Source of the DNA: Spirochaetales bacterium
GTDB lineage: Bacteria; Spirochaetota; Spirochaetia; Sphaerochaetales; Sphaerochaetaceae
DNA: 39,010 nucleotides
Direction: 5' to 3'
Assembly: GCA_012729295.1 (NCBI GenBank)
Contig: JAAYDK010000208.1
Location: 1 to 39,010, forward strand
In this document: in pieces, positions 24,443 through 32,557 of the stretch
Layout: every line of letters begins with the position of its first letter
Position numbering within the stretch: position 1 is the first letter of the stretch
The notes under the pieces: generated by a model
Databases searched by the model: none
What the model was told of the DNA's origin: nothing
Seen by the model: the letters and a program-made list of their open reading frames with translations, nothing else
Translations under genes and position numbers: made by a program

Positions 24443-25737
24443 TGATGCAAGAAAATACCGAGCAGATCAGGTTGCGAGAAGTCTTATGCAGTACCCCTTT
24501 GTGGGGCGTATTGTCCGCATACGGTCAACGATGTTATTTCCCCAACGGAATCGTAGAACAAAGCAATCAGGCAGCGCAAGAAGCCGGGGAGGCAAATGCG
24601 ACAGCAGGTGTTGCGTTAAAACAAGCACGACACATGACCTTGTCGTATCTGCAAGATGCAGTGGGAATCGACACTGACAAGTTAGTCGCCTATGCTCCGA
24701 CCGCAGGAGATCCCATGTTGAGACAAGCTTGGAAACGCTTGTTGATCAAACATAATCCTTCGATTCAAGACAAGAATTTTTCACTACCGGTAGTCACTTC
24801 AGGGCTGACTCACGCATTATCGCTGGCTGCCGATTTGTTTATCGATGTTGACGATACGCTGATATTGTACGAACCATGCTGGGATAATTACCGGCTCATG
24901 TTCGAACAGCGGTATCGGGCAGCCGTTCGCGGTCTGCCGTTATTCCGAAACGATGCTTTGAATATAGAAGGACTTGCAAGCGAACTAGCTGCATGTGATA
25001 GGCAAAAGATTGTAGTTCTATTGAATTTCCCGCATAATCCGACCGGTTATACTCCGGAACTTGAAGAGCAGCATGCGCTCGTGCAGACTCTCGTGACATG
25101 TGCGAAGCAAGGAAGGCATATCGTTGTTCTGATAGATGATGCCTATTTTGGACTTTTCCATAACGCTTCGGCTGCCAGAGAATCGATATTTGCAATGCTC
25201 TGCGATGCACACGAGCACATCATTGCGTTGAAATGTGATGCAGCGACCAAAGAATCGCTGGTCTGGGGTTTCAGAATCGGCTTTATTACCTACGGATATC
25301 GAGGGATTACTCAAGAAGCAACAGCTGCAATGGAACAGAAGTTAAAGGGAGCTGTGAGATCGAGTATTTCCAGCTGCTCGAGAATCGGACAAACATTGCT
25401 TTTACAGGCACTCGGCGACGAACGGTATGAAGATGATGTTCGATTAGTACATCAGGAAATGGCGCTCCGTTACGAGTTGATGCAATCGGCACTTCAATCT
25501 CATATTCACCAATGGGATTTGCTTCGCCCGTTACCGAGCAACTCGGGTTATTTTGTCACTTTGCAATGTACATACGATACGGAGCAGCTGCGCTTGCATT
25601 TGCTTAAGAAGCATGCTATAGGAACCGTGTCGCTGTATCCATGCTATCTGCGAATCGCCTACTCAGGTCTTGATCGGCAAAAAATCGATGCATTCGTGGA
25701 TACTGTATATCAGGGGGCGTGCGAGTTGTGGAGATAA
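24442..25737 (+). CDS. PLP-dependent aminotransferase, class I/II
   Basis: A fold-type I aminotransferase of 431 aa. ATG 24442 overlaps the ligA stop by one base (TAATG) and has GGAAGG upstream; the longer frame runs inside ligA and is rejected. PLP-site features: HNPTG (N199), the Asp that contacts the pyridine N in LIDDAYF (D232/D233), the Schiff-base Lys in ATKES (K270) followed by VWGFRIGF, whose Arg is usual for a phosphate or substrate contact. Its substrate is not predictable; it does not closely recall AspC, TyrB or HisC. It is co-transcribed with ligA and overlaps the ModE-like gene by 10 bases, so the regulator may have been recruited to this gene or just ride with it. Confidence 0.82.
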   Translation: MMQENTEQIRLREVLCSTPLWGVLSAYGQRCYFPNGIVEQSNQAAQEAGEANATAGVALKQARHMTLSYLQDAVGIDTDKLVAYAPTAGDPMLRQAWKRLLIKHNPSIQDKNFSLPVVTSGLTHALSLAADLFIDVDDTLILYEPCWDNYRLMFEQRYRAAVRGLPLFRNDALNIEGLASELAACDRQKIVVLLNFPHNPTGYTPELEEQHALVQTLVTCAKQGRHIVVLIDDAYFGLFHNASAARESIFAMLCDAHEHIIALKCDAATKESLVWGFRIGFITYGYRGITQEATAAMEQKLKGAVRSSISSCSRIGQTLLLQALGDERYEDDVRLVHQEMALRYELMQSALQSHIHQWDLLRPLPSNSGYFVTLQCTYDTEQLRLHLLKKHAIGTVSLYPCYLRIAYSGLDRQKIDAFVDTVYQGACELWR

Positions 25738-26123
25738 AGACCAAGCTGTATCTAGTCGATTCTGATGGCGAAAAGTTCATGGGTATCGGCGTACTGTGGC
25801 TGTTGAAGGGTATCGAGGAACAGGGTTCTTTGAGAGCGGCTGCTATGAAATTACAAATTTCTTATTCCAAAGCATATAAAATGGTTGGGAATCTGGAAAA
25901 GTATCTCGGGATGGCTGTAGTCGAGCGGCATAAGGGTGGCTCGTCTCACGAAGGTGCCAGTCTTACAGAATTCGGGGTACGTTTTATGAATTTATATGAC
26001 GAGTTTCAACAAACTGCAAAGGCGAAGCTACTGGAACCCTTCGCTCAATTTTCTGCCCAACTTGATCAATTATTGAACGAATGCCATAAGGAGCCAAAGC
26101 TATGGAAAAATCAGAGCATGTAA
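25728..26123 (+). CDS. ModE-type winged-helix DNA-binding protein without a molybdate domain
   Basis: A 131-aa protein resembling the N-terminal DNA-binding domain of ModE: LWLLKGIEEQGSLRAAAMKLQISYSKAYKMVGNLEKYLG, followed by the wing (VVERHKGGSSHEGASLTEFG). After about residue 95 there is a short helical tail and no TOBE/molbindin domain, so it cannot bind molybdate in the known way. Start: GTG 25728, with GGGGG ten bases upstream; GTG 25719 is too close to that site. It overlaps the aminotransferase stop by 10 bases and the pfk start by 22. A molybdenum-dependent enzyme operon lies just 3.5 kb away, which makes a regulatory link worth a look, but stand-alone ModE domains also control unrelated genes. 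Confidence 0.8.
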   Translation: MEIKTKLYLVDSDGEKFMGIGVLWLLKGIEEQGSLRAAAMKLQISYSKAYKMVGNLEKYLGMAVVERHKGGSSHEGASLTEFGVRFMNLYDEFQQTAKAKLLEPFAQFSAQLDQLLNECHKEPKLWKNQSM

Positions 26124-27442
26124 AAAAGTATGATTTTACAATTACAAATCTTGGAGAAGCGAAAATAAATTCGCCAATAGTCATGTCCAGTACGGCAGAC
26201 GACGGGCTGGCCGACTATGTCGACGACCATCAGCGGGTCTATTATGGAATCGATGCGTTCATCAACGAGAACGGGGAAGAAGTTCCGCAATTTCACGACA
26301 CGGTTGAAGTTGCCGGGCCCCGGGAAAAAATCTATTTCAACCCGGCTCACGTTCATGCTGCCATTGCTACGTGCGGAGGCATTTGCCCCGGTCTCAACAA
26401 CGTAATCAGAGCGGTGGTGCGCTGTTTTTGGTATCGCTATAATGTTCGCCGAATTTCGGGTATTCGTTTCGGATATCGCGGGCTTTTAGAAAATTCACCA
26501 TATCCGCTTCTCACGCTAAATCCGGATATTGTCGACGAAATCCAAGAAAAAGGTGGAACGATTCTCGGTAGTTCGCGTGGAGGCGGAGATCGGGTAGAAG
26601 AGATTGTAGATTCGCTCGAACGACTAAACATCAACATCCTGATTACCGTCGGAGGAGACGGAACACTACGCGGAGCTTGGGAAATCGGAGAAGAGATACG
26701 CAAGCGAAGGCTTAAGATTGCCGTGATTGGAGTTCCAAAAACCATTGATAATGATCTTTCATTCATTCAAGTTTCGTTCGGATTCGATACAGCGGTATCT
26801 GCAGCGGTTCAGTCGGTAAGGGGAGCTCATACCGAAGCCAAAGGTTCAATTAACGGTATCGGCTTGGTAAAGGTCATGGGGCGTGAATCTGGATTCATCG
26901 CAGCACATACTGCGCTTGCTCAAAGCGATGTCAATTTTTGCCTGATTCCCGAAAGTCCGTTTGACCTCGAAGGACCAAACGGATTATTGGGGCATCTGAA
27001 AAAACGAATTCTCGATCGTGGACATGCAGTAATTTTAGTTGCGGAAGGTGCCGGACAAGCGCTTGTTCCCAAACTTGGGGAAAAAGATGCTTCCGGGAAT
27101 GTGAAATTCTACGATATCGGAATATTCCTGAAAGATGAGATCAAACGGTTCTTTAAGAAAGAAGGTATCGAGATGAATATCAAATATATCGATCCTTCGT
27201 ACATCATCCGCAGTGCTCCGGCTAACCCAAACGACTCGATTTACTGTTCGCGTCTCGGTGCGCATGCGGTTCATGCAGCCATGTGCGGTAAAACGCAGGC
27301 GTTGGTTTCTTTGGTGAACAATCGCTTCGTTCACATACCGATAAAGGTCGCGGTTGCCGAAAGAAATCATGTCGATACGGAAGGCAACCTGTGGAGAGAT
27401 GTGTTGGAAAATACAAGGCAGCCTGCATCGATGAAAAATTGA
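26102..27442 (+). CDS. pfk: 6-phosphofructokinase, long spirochaete-type form
   Basis: It phosphorylates fructose 6-phosphate to fructose 1,6-bisphosphate. 446 aa, close to the length of the Borrelia/Treponema short-chain PPi-like group and longer than E. coli PfkA (320), because of an ~85-residue N-terminal extension. Active-site motifs: ATCGGICPGLNNVIRAVV, VGGDGT (G184-T188), GVPKTIDND (with K213 and catalytic D216/D218), KVMGRESGFIA, and LIPESPFDLEG. The phosphoryl-donor positions are mixed: G187 in GGDG is the ATP type, while K213 is the PPi type; trypanosome ATP enzymes share that pairing. So ATP is favoured but not proven. GGAG precedes ATG 26102 by 8 bases. It overlaps the ModE-like gene and ends upstream of the candidate RNA and terminator. 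Confidence 0.9.
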   Translation: MEKSEHVKKYDFTITNLGEAKINSPIVMSSTADDGLADYVDDHQRVYYGIDAFINENGEEVPQFHDTVEVAGPREKIYFNPAHVHAAIATCGGICPGLNNVIRAVVRCFWYRYNVRRISGIRFGYRGLLENSPYPLLTLNPDIVDEIQEKGGTILGSSRGGGDRVEEIVDSLERLNINILITVGGDGTLRGAWEIGEEIRKRRLKIAVIGVPKTIDNDLSFIQVSFGFDTAVSAAVQSVRGAHTEAKGSINGIGLVKVMGRESGFIAAHTALAQSDVNFCLIPESPFDLEGPNGLLGHLKKRILDRGHAVILVAEGAGQALVPKLGEKDASGNVKFYDIGIFLKDEIKRFFKKEGIEMNIKYIDPSYIIRSAPANPNDSIYCSRLGAHAVHAAMCGKTQALVSLVNNRFVHIPIKVAVAERNHVDTEGNLWRDVLENTRQPASMKN

Positions 27443-27586
27443 GATATTGTTCCAAAAATACAAGAAACTCATAAATTTGCCGGTAGACGTCTTGATTATT
27501 TTTTATTTTGTATATATGTTTCGTTCCGAAAGGAAAAGAAGCGGTTGTCACTTCCGAGTGCTAGAGCACCGTTTACTTGCTTTTCA

Positions 27587-27625
27587 TAACCTCCTTTTTG
27601 TTCCCTCTGGGTTTAACCTCCTTTT
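27587..27625 (+). repeat. 12-base direct repeat containing the anti-Shine-Dalgarno sequence
   Basis: TAACCTCCTTTT occurs at 27587-27598 and again at 27614-27625, 27 bases apart. The second copy is in the loop of the terminator hairpin. Confidence 0.9.
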
Positions 27626-27642
27626 CCCCAGAGGGTTTTTTT
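27603..27642 (+). terminator. Rho-independent terminator after pfk / candidate RNA
   Basis: CCCTCTGGG (27603-27611) pairs with CCCAGAGGG (27627-27635) across a 15-base loop, followed by seven T (27636-27642). The stem has no T run on the opposite side, so it acts on plus-strand transcripts only. The distance to the pfk stop is 160 bases. Confidence 0.9.
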
Positions 27643-27739
27643 ATGGCAACGCATAGGACTGTCGTATGTCGAACATAACTGCTTATGAATAGTCAAATCC
27701 AGTATGACAATTGAGGATGTTTATATGAGCAATCTGTGC

Positions 27740-29332
27740 CTATTTCAACCGGCTGAACAGCTCAATGTACGCTTTTAGAACCTCGTCGGAATTACCGCCA
27801 GAGAGAATCTTGCCGGCCAGAGTTTTTCCTAGTTGGACTCCTTCCTGGTCGAACGAGTTAACGTTCCAGATAAAACCCTGGAACATTACTTTGTTTTCGA
27901 AATGTGCCAATAGGGCTCCAAGTGTCTCAGGGGTAAGCCGTTTTGCGTATAGCAGGCTAGAGTAACGATTGCCTGGGAATTGTTTGTTCGGATTATCATC
28001 TATTTTTCCACAGGCAAACGCGACGATTTGTGCAATCAGATTCGCGATAAGCTTTTCTTGACTGGTAGAACCGTCGGTTACTACATCGTTTTGCCTCTGA
28101 GAGTCGAGAAATCCGATAAATTGAATCGGAATCGTATCTGTCCCCTGATGCAGATGTTGATAAAACGAGTGCTGACCGTTGGTTCCCGGTTCGCCGAAGA
28201 TTACCGGACCCGTAGGATAGTTTAGCAATTTCCCGTCACGATTAACCCGTTTTCCGTTGCTTTCCATGTCGAGTTGCTGTAAGTGGGCGGGAAATCTCGA
28301 CAATGCCTGGGCGTAGGGAAGAACCGCTGTGCACGGTAGCTGCAATACATTACGTAGATAGACTCCGATGAGCGCATCGAGCAATGCGGCATTTTTACAA
28401 ATATCTTTTTCTAATGCATTTACATCGGCTTCATGAGCACCCGAGAGCAATCGCTTAAAAGTATCGAATCCAAATGCAAGTGATAAAACCACGGCTCCGA
28501 CGGCACTGGTAGATGAATAGCGGCCACCGATATAATCGTCAATGTAAAATGAATCTAAAACGGCATTTGATTTTGCCAGCGGACTGGTTTTGCTAGTTAC
28601 TGCGATAACGTGCGATGCAGGATTGAAGCCATCGATATTCTGTGCACGCATCGCTTTCAGTACAAATTTTTGGTTCGTAAGCGTTTCTTGGGTAGTACCG
28701 CTTTTTGAGACTAAAATAAATAAGGTCGTTTCAAAATCAAGGCCGGTCAGTATATCGGTAGGATCGTCAGGATCTACGTTAGAAATGAAACGGGCTTCGA
28801 GTATGTCAATGTTTTTGTGAACGCACCATCCTTTCAATGCTTGATAGAGCGCACGCGGACCAAGGTCGCTACCTCCGATTCCGATTTGAACGACTGTTTT
28901 TATCTGCTTTCCGGTCGAACCGGTTATGTTTCCGTCACGAACTGCTTTCGAGAAAGCTTCGATCCGATGCAGTTGCTCTTGATAAAATGCCAACTTGTCT
29001 TCTCCGTCGGCGATGACAGTCTGGTTGCCTAAAAGAAGATTTCCTCGGGTAAGATGGTGTAGAACCATACGGCGCTCACCTGTATTCATGATAGCTCCGG
29101 ATACGAGCGCCTGATATTTGTCCACGAGCTGTTGCTCTTCGGCTAGTTGTGCCAGCAACTCGAGATGTTCGCTTCCGATTGGCATCGTAGCCCAGTTGTA
29201 GAAGAGCCTGCCTCCTGCCGGTATCGAAGCATCGATGATTCTCTGCGATGTAAGACCGGTTTTTAAATCAAAAGGCTTCAAGCTCTTGAGTGTTTTATAG
29301 ACCGTCGTTTCGACAAGATTCTTAAAATCCAT
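27740..29332 (-). CDS. pgi: Glucose-6-phosphate isomerase
   Basis: It interconverts glucose 6-phosphate and fructose 6-phosphate in glycolysis. 530 aa; the start at 29332 has GGAG 8 bases upstream, and the 18 extra codons to 29386 are dropped. Family signatures: IGIGGSDLGPRALYQAL, VSKSGTTQETLTN (phosphosugar-binding SIS motif), YIGGRYSSTSAVG, FGEPGTNGQHSFYQ (the catalytic Glu and a substrate His), and the C-terminal QEGVQLGK with the catalytic Lys. Fully conserved. It follows argR on the same strand with a 100-base gap and no clear terminator, so it could be read from argR or its own promoter. It converges on pfk, the next enzyme of the same pathway. Confidence 0.97.
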   Translation of the reverse strand: MDFKNLVETTVYKTLKSLKPFDLKTGLTSQRIIDASIPAGGRLFYNWATMPIGSEHLELLAQLAEEQQLVDKYQALVSGAIMNTGERRMVLHHLTRGNLLLGNQTVIADGEDKLAFYQEQLHRIEAFSKAVRDGNITGSTGKQIKTVVQIGIGGSDLGPRALYQALKGWCVHKNIDILEARFISNVDPDDPTDILTGLDFETTLFILVSKSGTTQETLTNQKFVLKAMRAQNIDGFNPASHVIAVTSKTSPLAKSNAVLDSFYIDDYIGGRYSSTSAVGAVVLSLAFGFDTFKRLLSGAHEADVNALEKDICKNAALLDALIGVYLRNVLQLPCTAVLPYAQALSRFPAHLQQLDMESNGKRVNRDGKLLNYPTGPVIFGEPGTNGQHSFYQHLHQGTDTIPIQFIGFLDSQRQNDVVTDGSTSQEKLIANLIAQIVAFACGKIDDNPNKQFPGNRYSSLLYAKRLTPETLGALLAHFENKVMFQGFIWNVNSFDQEGVQLGKTLAGKILSGGNSDEVLKAYIELFSRLK

Positions 29333-29432
29333 GTTGTCGGCTCCTTCTTTAAGGTTTTGGTCAGAATATACGACAGCGTACCGCAATTGGCGGCATCTAG
29401 TGAAGAGGTAGCGTAGCCCTTATTCGTTTATA

Positions 29433-29906
29433 CTACTGTGTTTCTATCTCGGGAATCCGGACTTTAAAGCTTTCGAGCAGATCTTCTTTGGTCATGCCTT
29501 CTCTAAGAATTACGAAAATTGTATCATCCCCCGCTAGTGTTCCCAAGATCTCTGGCAGAGCGAGAACGTCGAGAGCCAATGCTACACTGTTGGCATGTCC
29601 CGATCTAGTTTTGATGACGCCGAAATTCCCGCTGAATTCGATCGAGACAACCCCGCGGCGAACGTCCTGGATATAGCTTTTTTCTGATTCGGAGATGAGG
29701 TCGTTTTCTGGAAGAGAATAATAATACCCTGACCAGCCGTCTGAAATTTTCCCAACCTTGAGCATCTTCAGATCCCTTGACAAGGTCGCCTGCGTAACGG
29801 TGAAACCTTCTTTGGCCAGCAGCTCAAGCAATGTGTCCTGATTGTCGATCCGATTGTTCTTAATCAGCTCCTTGACCACCGAGAGCCGAGTGTGGCGTTC
29901 TTTCAT
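29433..29906 (-). CDS. argR: Arginine repressor
   Basis: A hexameric arginine-sensing repressor of arginine metabolism genes, 157 aa. The start at 29906 has GGAGA 6 bases upstream; 14 upstream codons are rejected. The N-terminal winged helix (MKERHTRLSVVKELIKNN... TVTQATLSRDLKMLKVGKI) matches ArgR/AhrC, including SRDLK in the recognition helix. The C-terminal oligomerisation and arginine-binding domain has GHANSVALALD and LAGDDTIFVILR; the GDDT Asp pair contacts arginine in known structures. Two ARG-box-like sites lie just upstream, so autoregulation is likely. No arginine biosynthetic gene is in this window. Confidence 0.95.
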   Translation of the reverse strand: MKERHTRLSVVKELIKNNRIDNQDTLLELLAKEGFTVTQATLSRDLKMLKVGKISDGWSGYYYSLPENDLISESEKSYIQDVRRGVVSIEFSGNFGVIKTRSGHANSVALALDVLALPEILGTLAGDDTIFVILREGMTKEDLLESFKVRIPEIETQ

Positions 29907-29945
29907 GGCTATTCTCCAAAAGCGAATAAATATTCTCTCAACACG

Positions 29946-29983
29946 CATGAATATACATTATTTTGCATGAATATACAAGCAAG
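29946..29983. promoter_or_regulatory. Two ARG boxes in the argR promoter region
   Basis: CATGAATATACA starts at 29946 and again at 29966, a spacing of 20 bp (two helical turns). The second site, CATGAATATACAAGCAAG (29966-29983), matches the Bacillus AhrC box CATGAATAAAAATTCAAG at 14 of 18 positions. A TTGCTT -35-like hexamer for argR (minus strand, 29982-29977) lies within it, so binding would block transcription. Confidence 0.65.
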
Positions 29984-30054
29984 AAATGCTTTGCACACGA
30001 TTTACCGTATAAAACCAATAAAGGGATGTTTGAACGGTATGTGTCGTATCAATA

Positions 30055-30083
30055 TGGACTGACCGTTCAGTTGAGTATATAGT
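30055..30083 (+). promoter_or_regulatory. Candidate promoter of the lemA operon, with a dyad in the spacer
   Basis: TGGACT (30055-30060), 17 bp, TATAGT (30078-30083). The spacer contains the inverted repeat ACTGA-CCGT-TCAGT (30058-30071), placed where a repressor could act. Confidence 0.45.
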
Positions 30084-30118
30084 AGGCATGTACACACTTC
30101 ATCGAATCGGAGGTCCGC

Positions 30119-30667
30119 ATGGCAATCTATATCATTATCGCGATTGTCGTATTATTAGCATTGTATGGAATCGGCGTATACAACAAGCTCGTTCGCTTAC
30201 GAAACCAGAGCGAAGAATCGGCAGCCGCCATCGATGCCCATCTCAAACAGCGTTATGATCTGATACCTAATTTGGTAGAGACGATCAAAGGTTATGCTTC
30301 TCATGAGAAAGAGACGCTGACTGCGGTCATTGAAGCACGCAACAAGGCAATGTCTGCAACGACGCTCACTGAGAAGAACGATGCAAATAATGCATTCAGT
30401 TCAACGCTCAAGACGTTGTTCGCCTTAAGCGAAAGTTATCCGGAATTGAAAGCAAATCAAGGATTTCTCGATCTGCAGGCGCAATTGCAGAAAATCGAAG
30501 AATCATTGCTCAGTGCCCGTAAATATTATAATGCGGTCATCAACGACATCAATACCATGATCCAGACCTTCCCCAGCTCGGTTGTAGCTTCGATTTTCAG
30601 TTTTAAGAAGCTCCCGTACTTGTCGATCGAAGAAGAAGCGAAAGCTCAGGTCAAGGTTAAGTTCTAA
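30119..30667 (+). CDS. lemA: LemA family protein
   Basis: A 182-aa membrane-anchored coiled-coil protein. One N-terminal transmembrane helix (about 3-20) is followed by the LemA signature YNKLVRLRNQSEESAAAIDAHLKQRYDLIPNLVETIKGYASHEKETL and by helical bundle repeats (FFSLSESYPELKANQGF-type, here FALSESYPELKANQGFLDLQAQL). GGAGG lies 5 bases before the ATG. The biochemical role of LemA proteins is not settled; they are often paired with DUF2207 or TPM-domain membrane proteins. That pairing holds here: the DUF2207 gene follows after 5 bases. An envelope-remodelling role is an inference from context only. Confidence 0.92.
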   Translation: MAIYIIIAIVVLLALYGIGVYNKLVRLRNQSEESAAAIDAHLKQRYDLIPNLVETIKGYASHEKETLTAVIEARNKAMSATTLTEKNDANNAFSSTLKTLFALSESYPELKANQGFLDLQAQLQKIEESLLSARKYYNAVINDINTMIQTFPSSVVASIFSFKKLPYLSIEEEAKAQVKVKF

Positions 30668-30672
30668 TCACT

Positions 30673-32544
30673 ATGAAACGGGTAGTGCTTGCTGTCGTCT
30701 TTGGACTATTTCTATCTCTATCCATCGTATCTGCAGCCGATTTCGGCTATACGATTACATCGTTTTCAACCGATATGACAATTACCCCGGACGGAAGGTA
30801 CGAGATAGAAGAAGATATTCAAATGTTTTTTTCAAAACCTTTGCACGGATTTTATCGGGACATTCCGACACGGTACGATTTTGAAGATCCCCAGAAACCC
30901 GATATTCGGGCAAGAGTATCGAAAATCAGAGCGAATGAAGAATTGTCTATCAATTCAAACAGCGACTATCTGTCGATTAGAATCGGAGATCCCGACAGGA
31001 CTGTTACAGGCTTGAGAGAATATCGGTTGTCGTACCATTACAATATCGGCAACGACCTGAACGAAACATATGATGAATTCTACTTCAATCTAGTCGGAGA
31101 ATACTGGCAAGTCCCCCTTGAGAATGTGACGTTTTCGATAACATTTCCAAAACCGGTGGAGGCTTCTGCCGTATGGTTTACAAAAGGATTGTATGGTTCG
31201 ACAAGCTCGCAAGGAGTGCGATGGAATTTATCTGGCGACGGCTTAAGACTGACAGGCTCTGTCGATCAATTGTACCCGGGCGAAGCTTTGACAGTCCGTG
31301 TTCAAATGCCCGATGGATATTTTGACCGTCAGGCCGACTATCAGGCTGTCGTCGCGAAATTCAACCTGTGGGTATATCTTCTGGCTGTAGCTTTGGCCGT
31401 ATTGCTCTGGATTACGTTCGGAAGGGACGAAGATTTAATTATCGTCCCCCAGTTTTCTCCCCCGACCGGAATGTCTCCGATGGATATCGGGTATCTCATC
31501 GACGAGAGCCTCGATCCCCGCGATATCACCTCGATGATTTTCTACTGGGCCGATAAAGGATGTTTGAGCATAGTTGAGGATGACGGGAAATTTAGCTTTA
31601 TCAAAGGCAAGGATCCAGTCGAGGCTTCGTTGCACGAACAGCATCTTTTCAACGCGTTTTTTAAGGAAGCAAAAAACGGCGTTTTGAAGATGAGCGACCT
31701 TCAGGGGAAATTCTTCCAGGAATACCAGAAAATGGTCTCGATGGTGGCTAAACACTACCGCGGGAAGCGAGCTTTAAGCAATCCGGTCTCGAGGAATATG
31801 GCAATAATCAGCATGTTGGCAGTACTTGTTCCTGCCATCGGGTTTGCTTTAGCCCTTACCTTGAATTTCGTGAATGTCATTACCGTGGTAGCCTTACTTG
31901 CAATAATCGGTTTTGCTGCGGTATTCGCGGTTCTCGTCCATCTCATGATGCGCAAATGGCACATCCGAAACGGTGCTGGAAAAATATTCTGGGTGCTTTG
32001 GCTTATTCTTGCCGCATTCGTATCAACACTTTTCCTTTCGATTTTCGGACTTGTGTCTTATAACGATTTTTCGTTTTCGTTAGTCGAAGCGGCAAAAGCG
32101 ACAGCAGCAACAGCGGTCATCGTATTTCTTGCCGTCAATACCCGAAAGCGCAGCGCGTTCGGAAAGCAGTCGATTGAAGCGGTTCTCGGGTATCGGGATT
32201 TTATCGATAAAGTCGAAATCGAAAAGCTGAAGAGAATGATCGACGAAGATCCTGAATATTATTACCACGTACTAGCATTCGCAATCGTACTAGGGCTCGA
32301 AAAAAAATGGGCTAAAAAATTCGACAGCATCACCATGGAACCTCCGCAATGGTACATGGGTCGGTACGATATGTGGAATGTCGTGGTCTTGTCCTCAATG
32401 CTTTCTCGATGTAATGCTGCATTGATTTCTTCCATGACCACCGTGCCGAAATCGAGTCCCGGGATGCGTTTCGGCGGATCTTCTTTTGGTGGTGGCGGGT
32501 TCTCCGGAGGAGGGTTCGGCGGTGGCGGTGGCGGAGCATGGTGA
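30673..32544 (+). CDS. DUF2207 (YciQ-like) membrane protein
   Basis: A 623-aa exported membrane protein of unknown function. It has a signal peptide (MKRVVLAVVFGLFLSLSIVSA), then an extracytoplasmic beta-rich DUF2207 domain (about 22-220) with FSTDMTITPDGRYEIEE and FYRDIPTRY, typical of the family. A first membrane helix lies near 230-245, a cytoplasmic linker follows, and further helices near 375-395, 400-425, 437-457 and 470-490. The C terminus is a glycine-rich tail (FGGSSFGGGGFSGGG...GAW), also characteristic. It follows lemA by 5 bases with no good ribosome site of its own, implying coupling. The LemA-DUF2207 pair recurs in many bacteria. Confidence 0.88.
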   Translation: MKRVVLAVVFGLFLSLSIVSAADFGYTITSFSTDMTITPDGRYEIEEDIQMFFSKPLHGFYRDIPTRYDFEDPQKPDIRARVSKIRANEELSINSNSDYLSIRIGDPDRTVTGLREYRLSYHYNIGNDLNETYDEFYFNLVGEYWQVPLENVTFSITFPKPVEASAVWFTKGLYGSTSSQGVRWNLSGDGLRLTGSVDQLYPGEALTVRVQMPDGYFDRQADYQAVVAKFNLWVYLLAVALAVLLWITFGRDEDLIIVPQFSPPTGMSPMDIGYLIDESLDPRDITSMIFYWADKGCLSIVEDDGKFSFIKGKDPVEASLHEQHLFNAFFKEAKNGVLKMSDLQGKFFQEYQKMVSMVAKHYRGKRALSNPVSRNMAIISMLAVLVPAIGFALALTLNFVNVITVVALLAIIGFAAVFAVLVHLMMRKWHIRNGAGKIFWVLWLILAAFVSTLFLSIFGLVSYNDFSFSLVEAAKATAATAVIVFLAVNTRKRSAFGKQSIEAVLGYRDFIDKVEIEKLKRMIDEDPEYYYHVLAFAIVLGLEKKWAKKFDSITMEPPQWYMGRYDMWNVVVLSSMLSRCNAALISSMTTVPKSSPGMRFGGSSFGGGGFSGGGFGGGGGGAW

Positions 32545-32557
32545 TACCGAAATACCT

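Larger units (their letters stand above)
27527..27642 (+). ncRNA. Candidate small RNA with two anti-Shine-Dalgarno elements
   Basis: Between pfk and the convergent pgi lie 297 bases without a gene. A possible promoter (TTGATT at 27492-27497, 17 bp, TATGTT at 27515-27520) would start an RNA near 27527 that ends at the terminator at 27603-27642, about 115 bases. It contains a small hairpin GTGC-TAGA-GCAC near 27558-27569. It also has two copies of TAACCTCCTTTT, which include ACCTCCTTT, the 3' end of 16S rRNA; the second copy sits in the terminator loop. C/U-rich terminator loops pair with G-rich ribosome sites in known RNAs such as Helicobacter RepG. No open frame is evident. It could equally be the 3' UTR of pfk. 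Confidence 0.4.

Noticed and set aside
27643-27739. Short peptides between the terminator and the end of pgi
   Set aside because: The longest are under 20 codons without ribosome sites; nothing recognisable.
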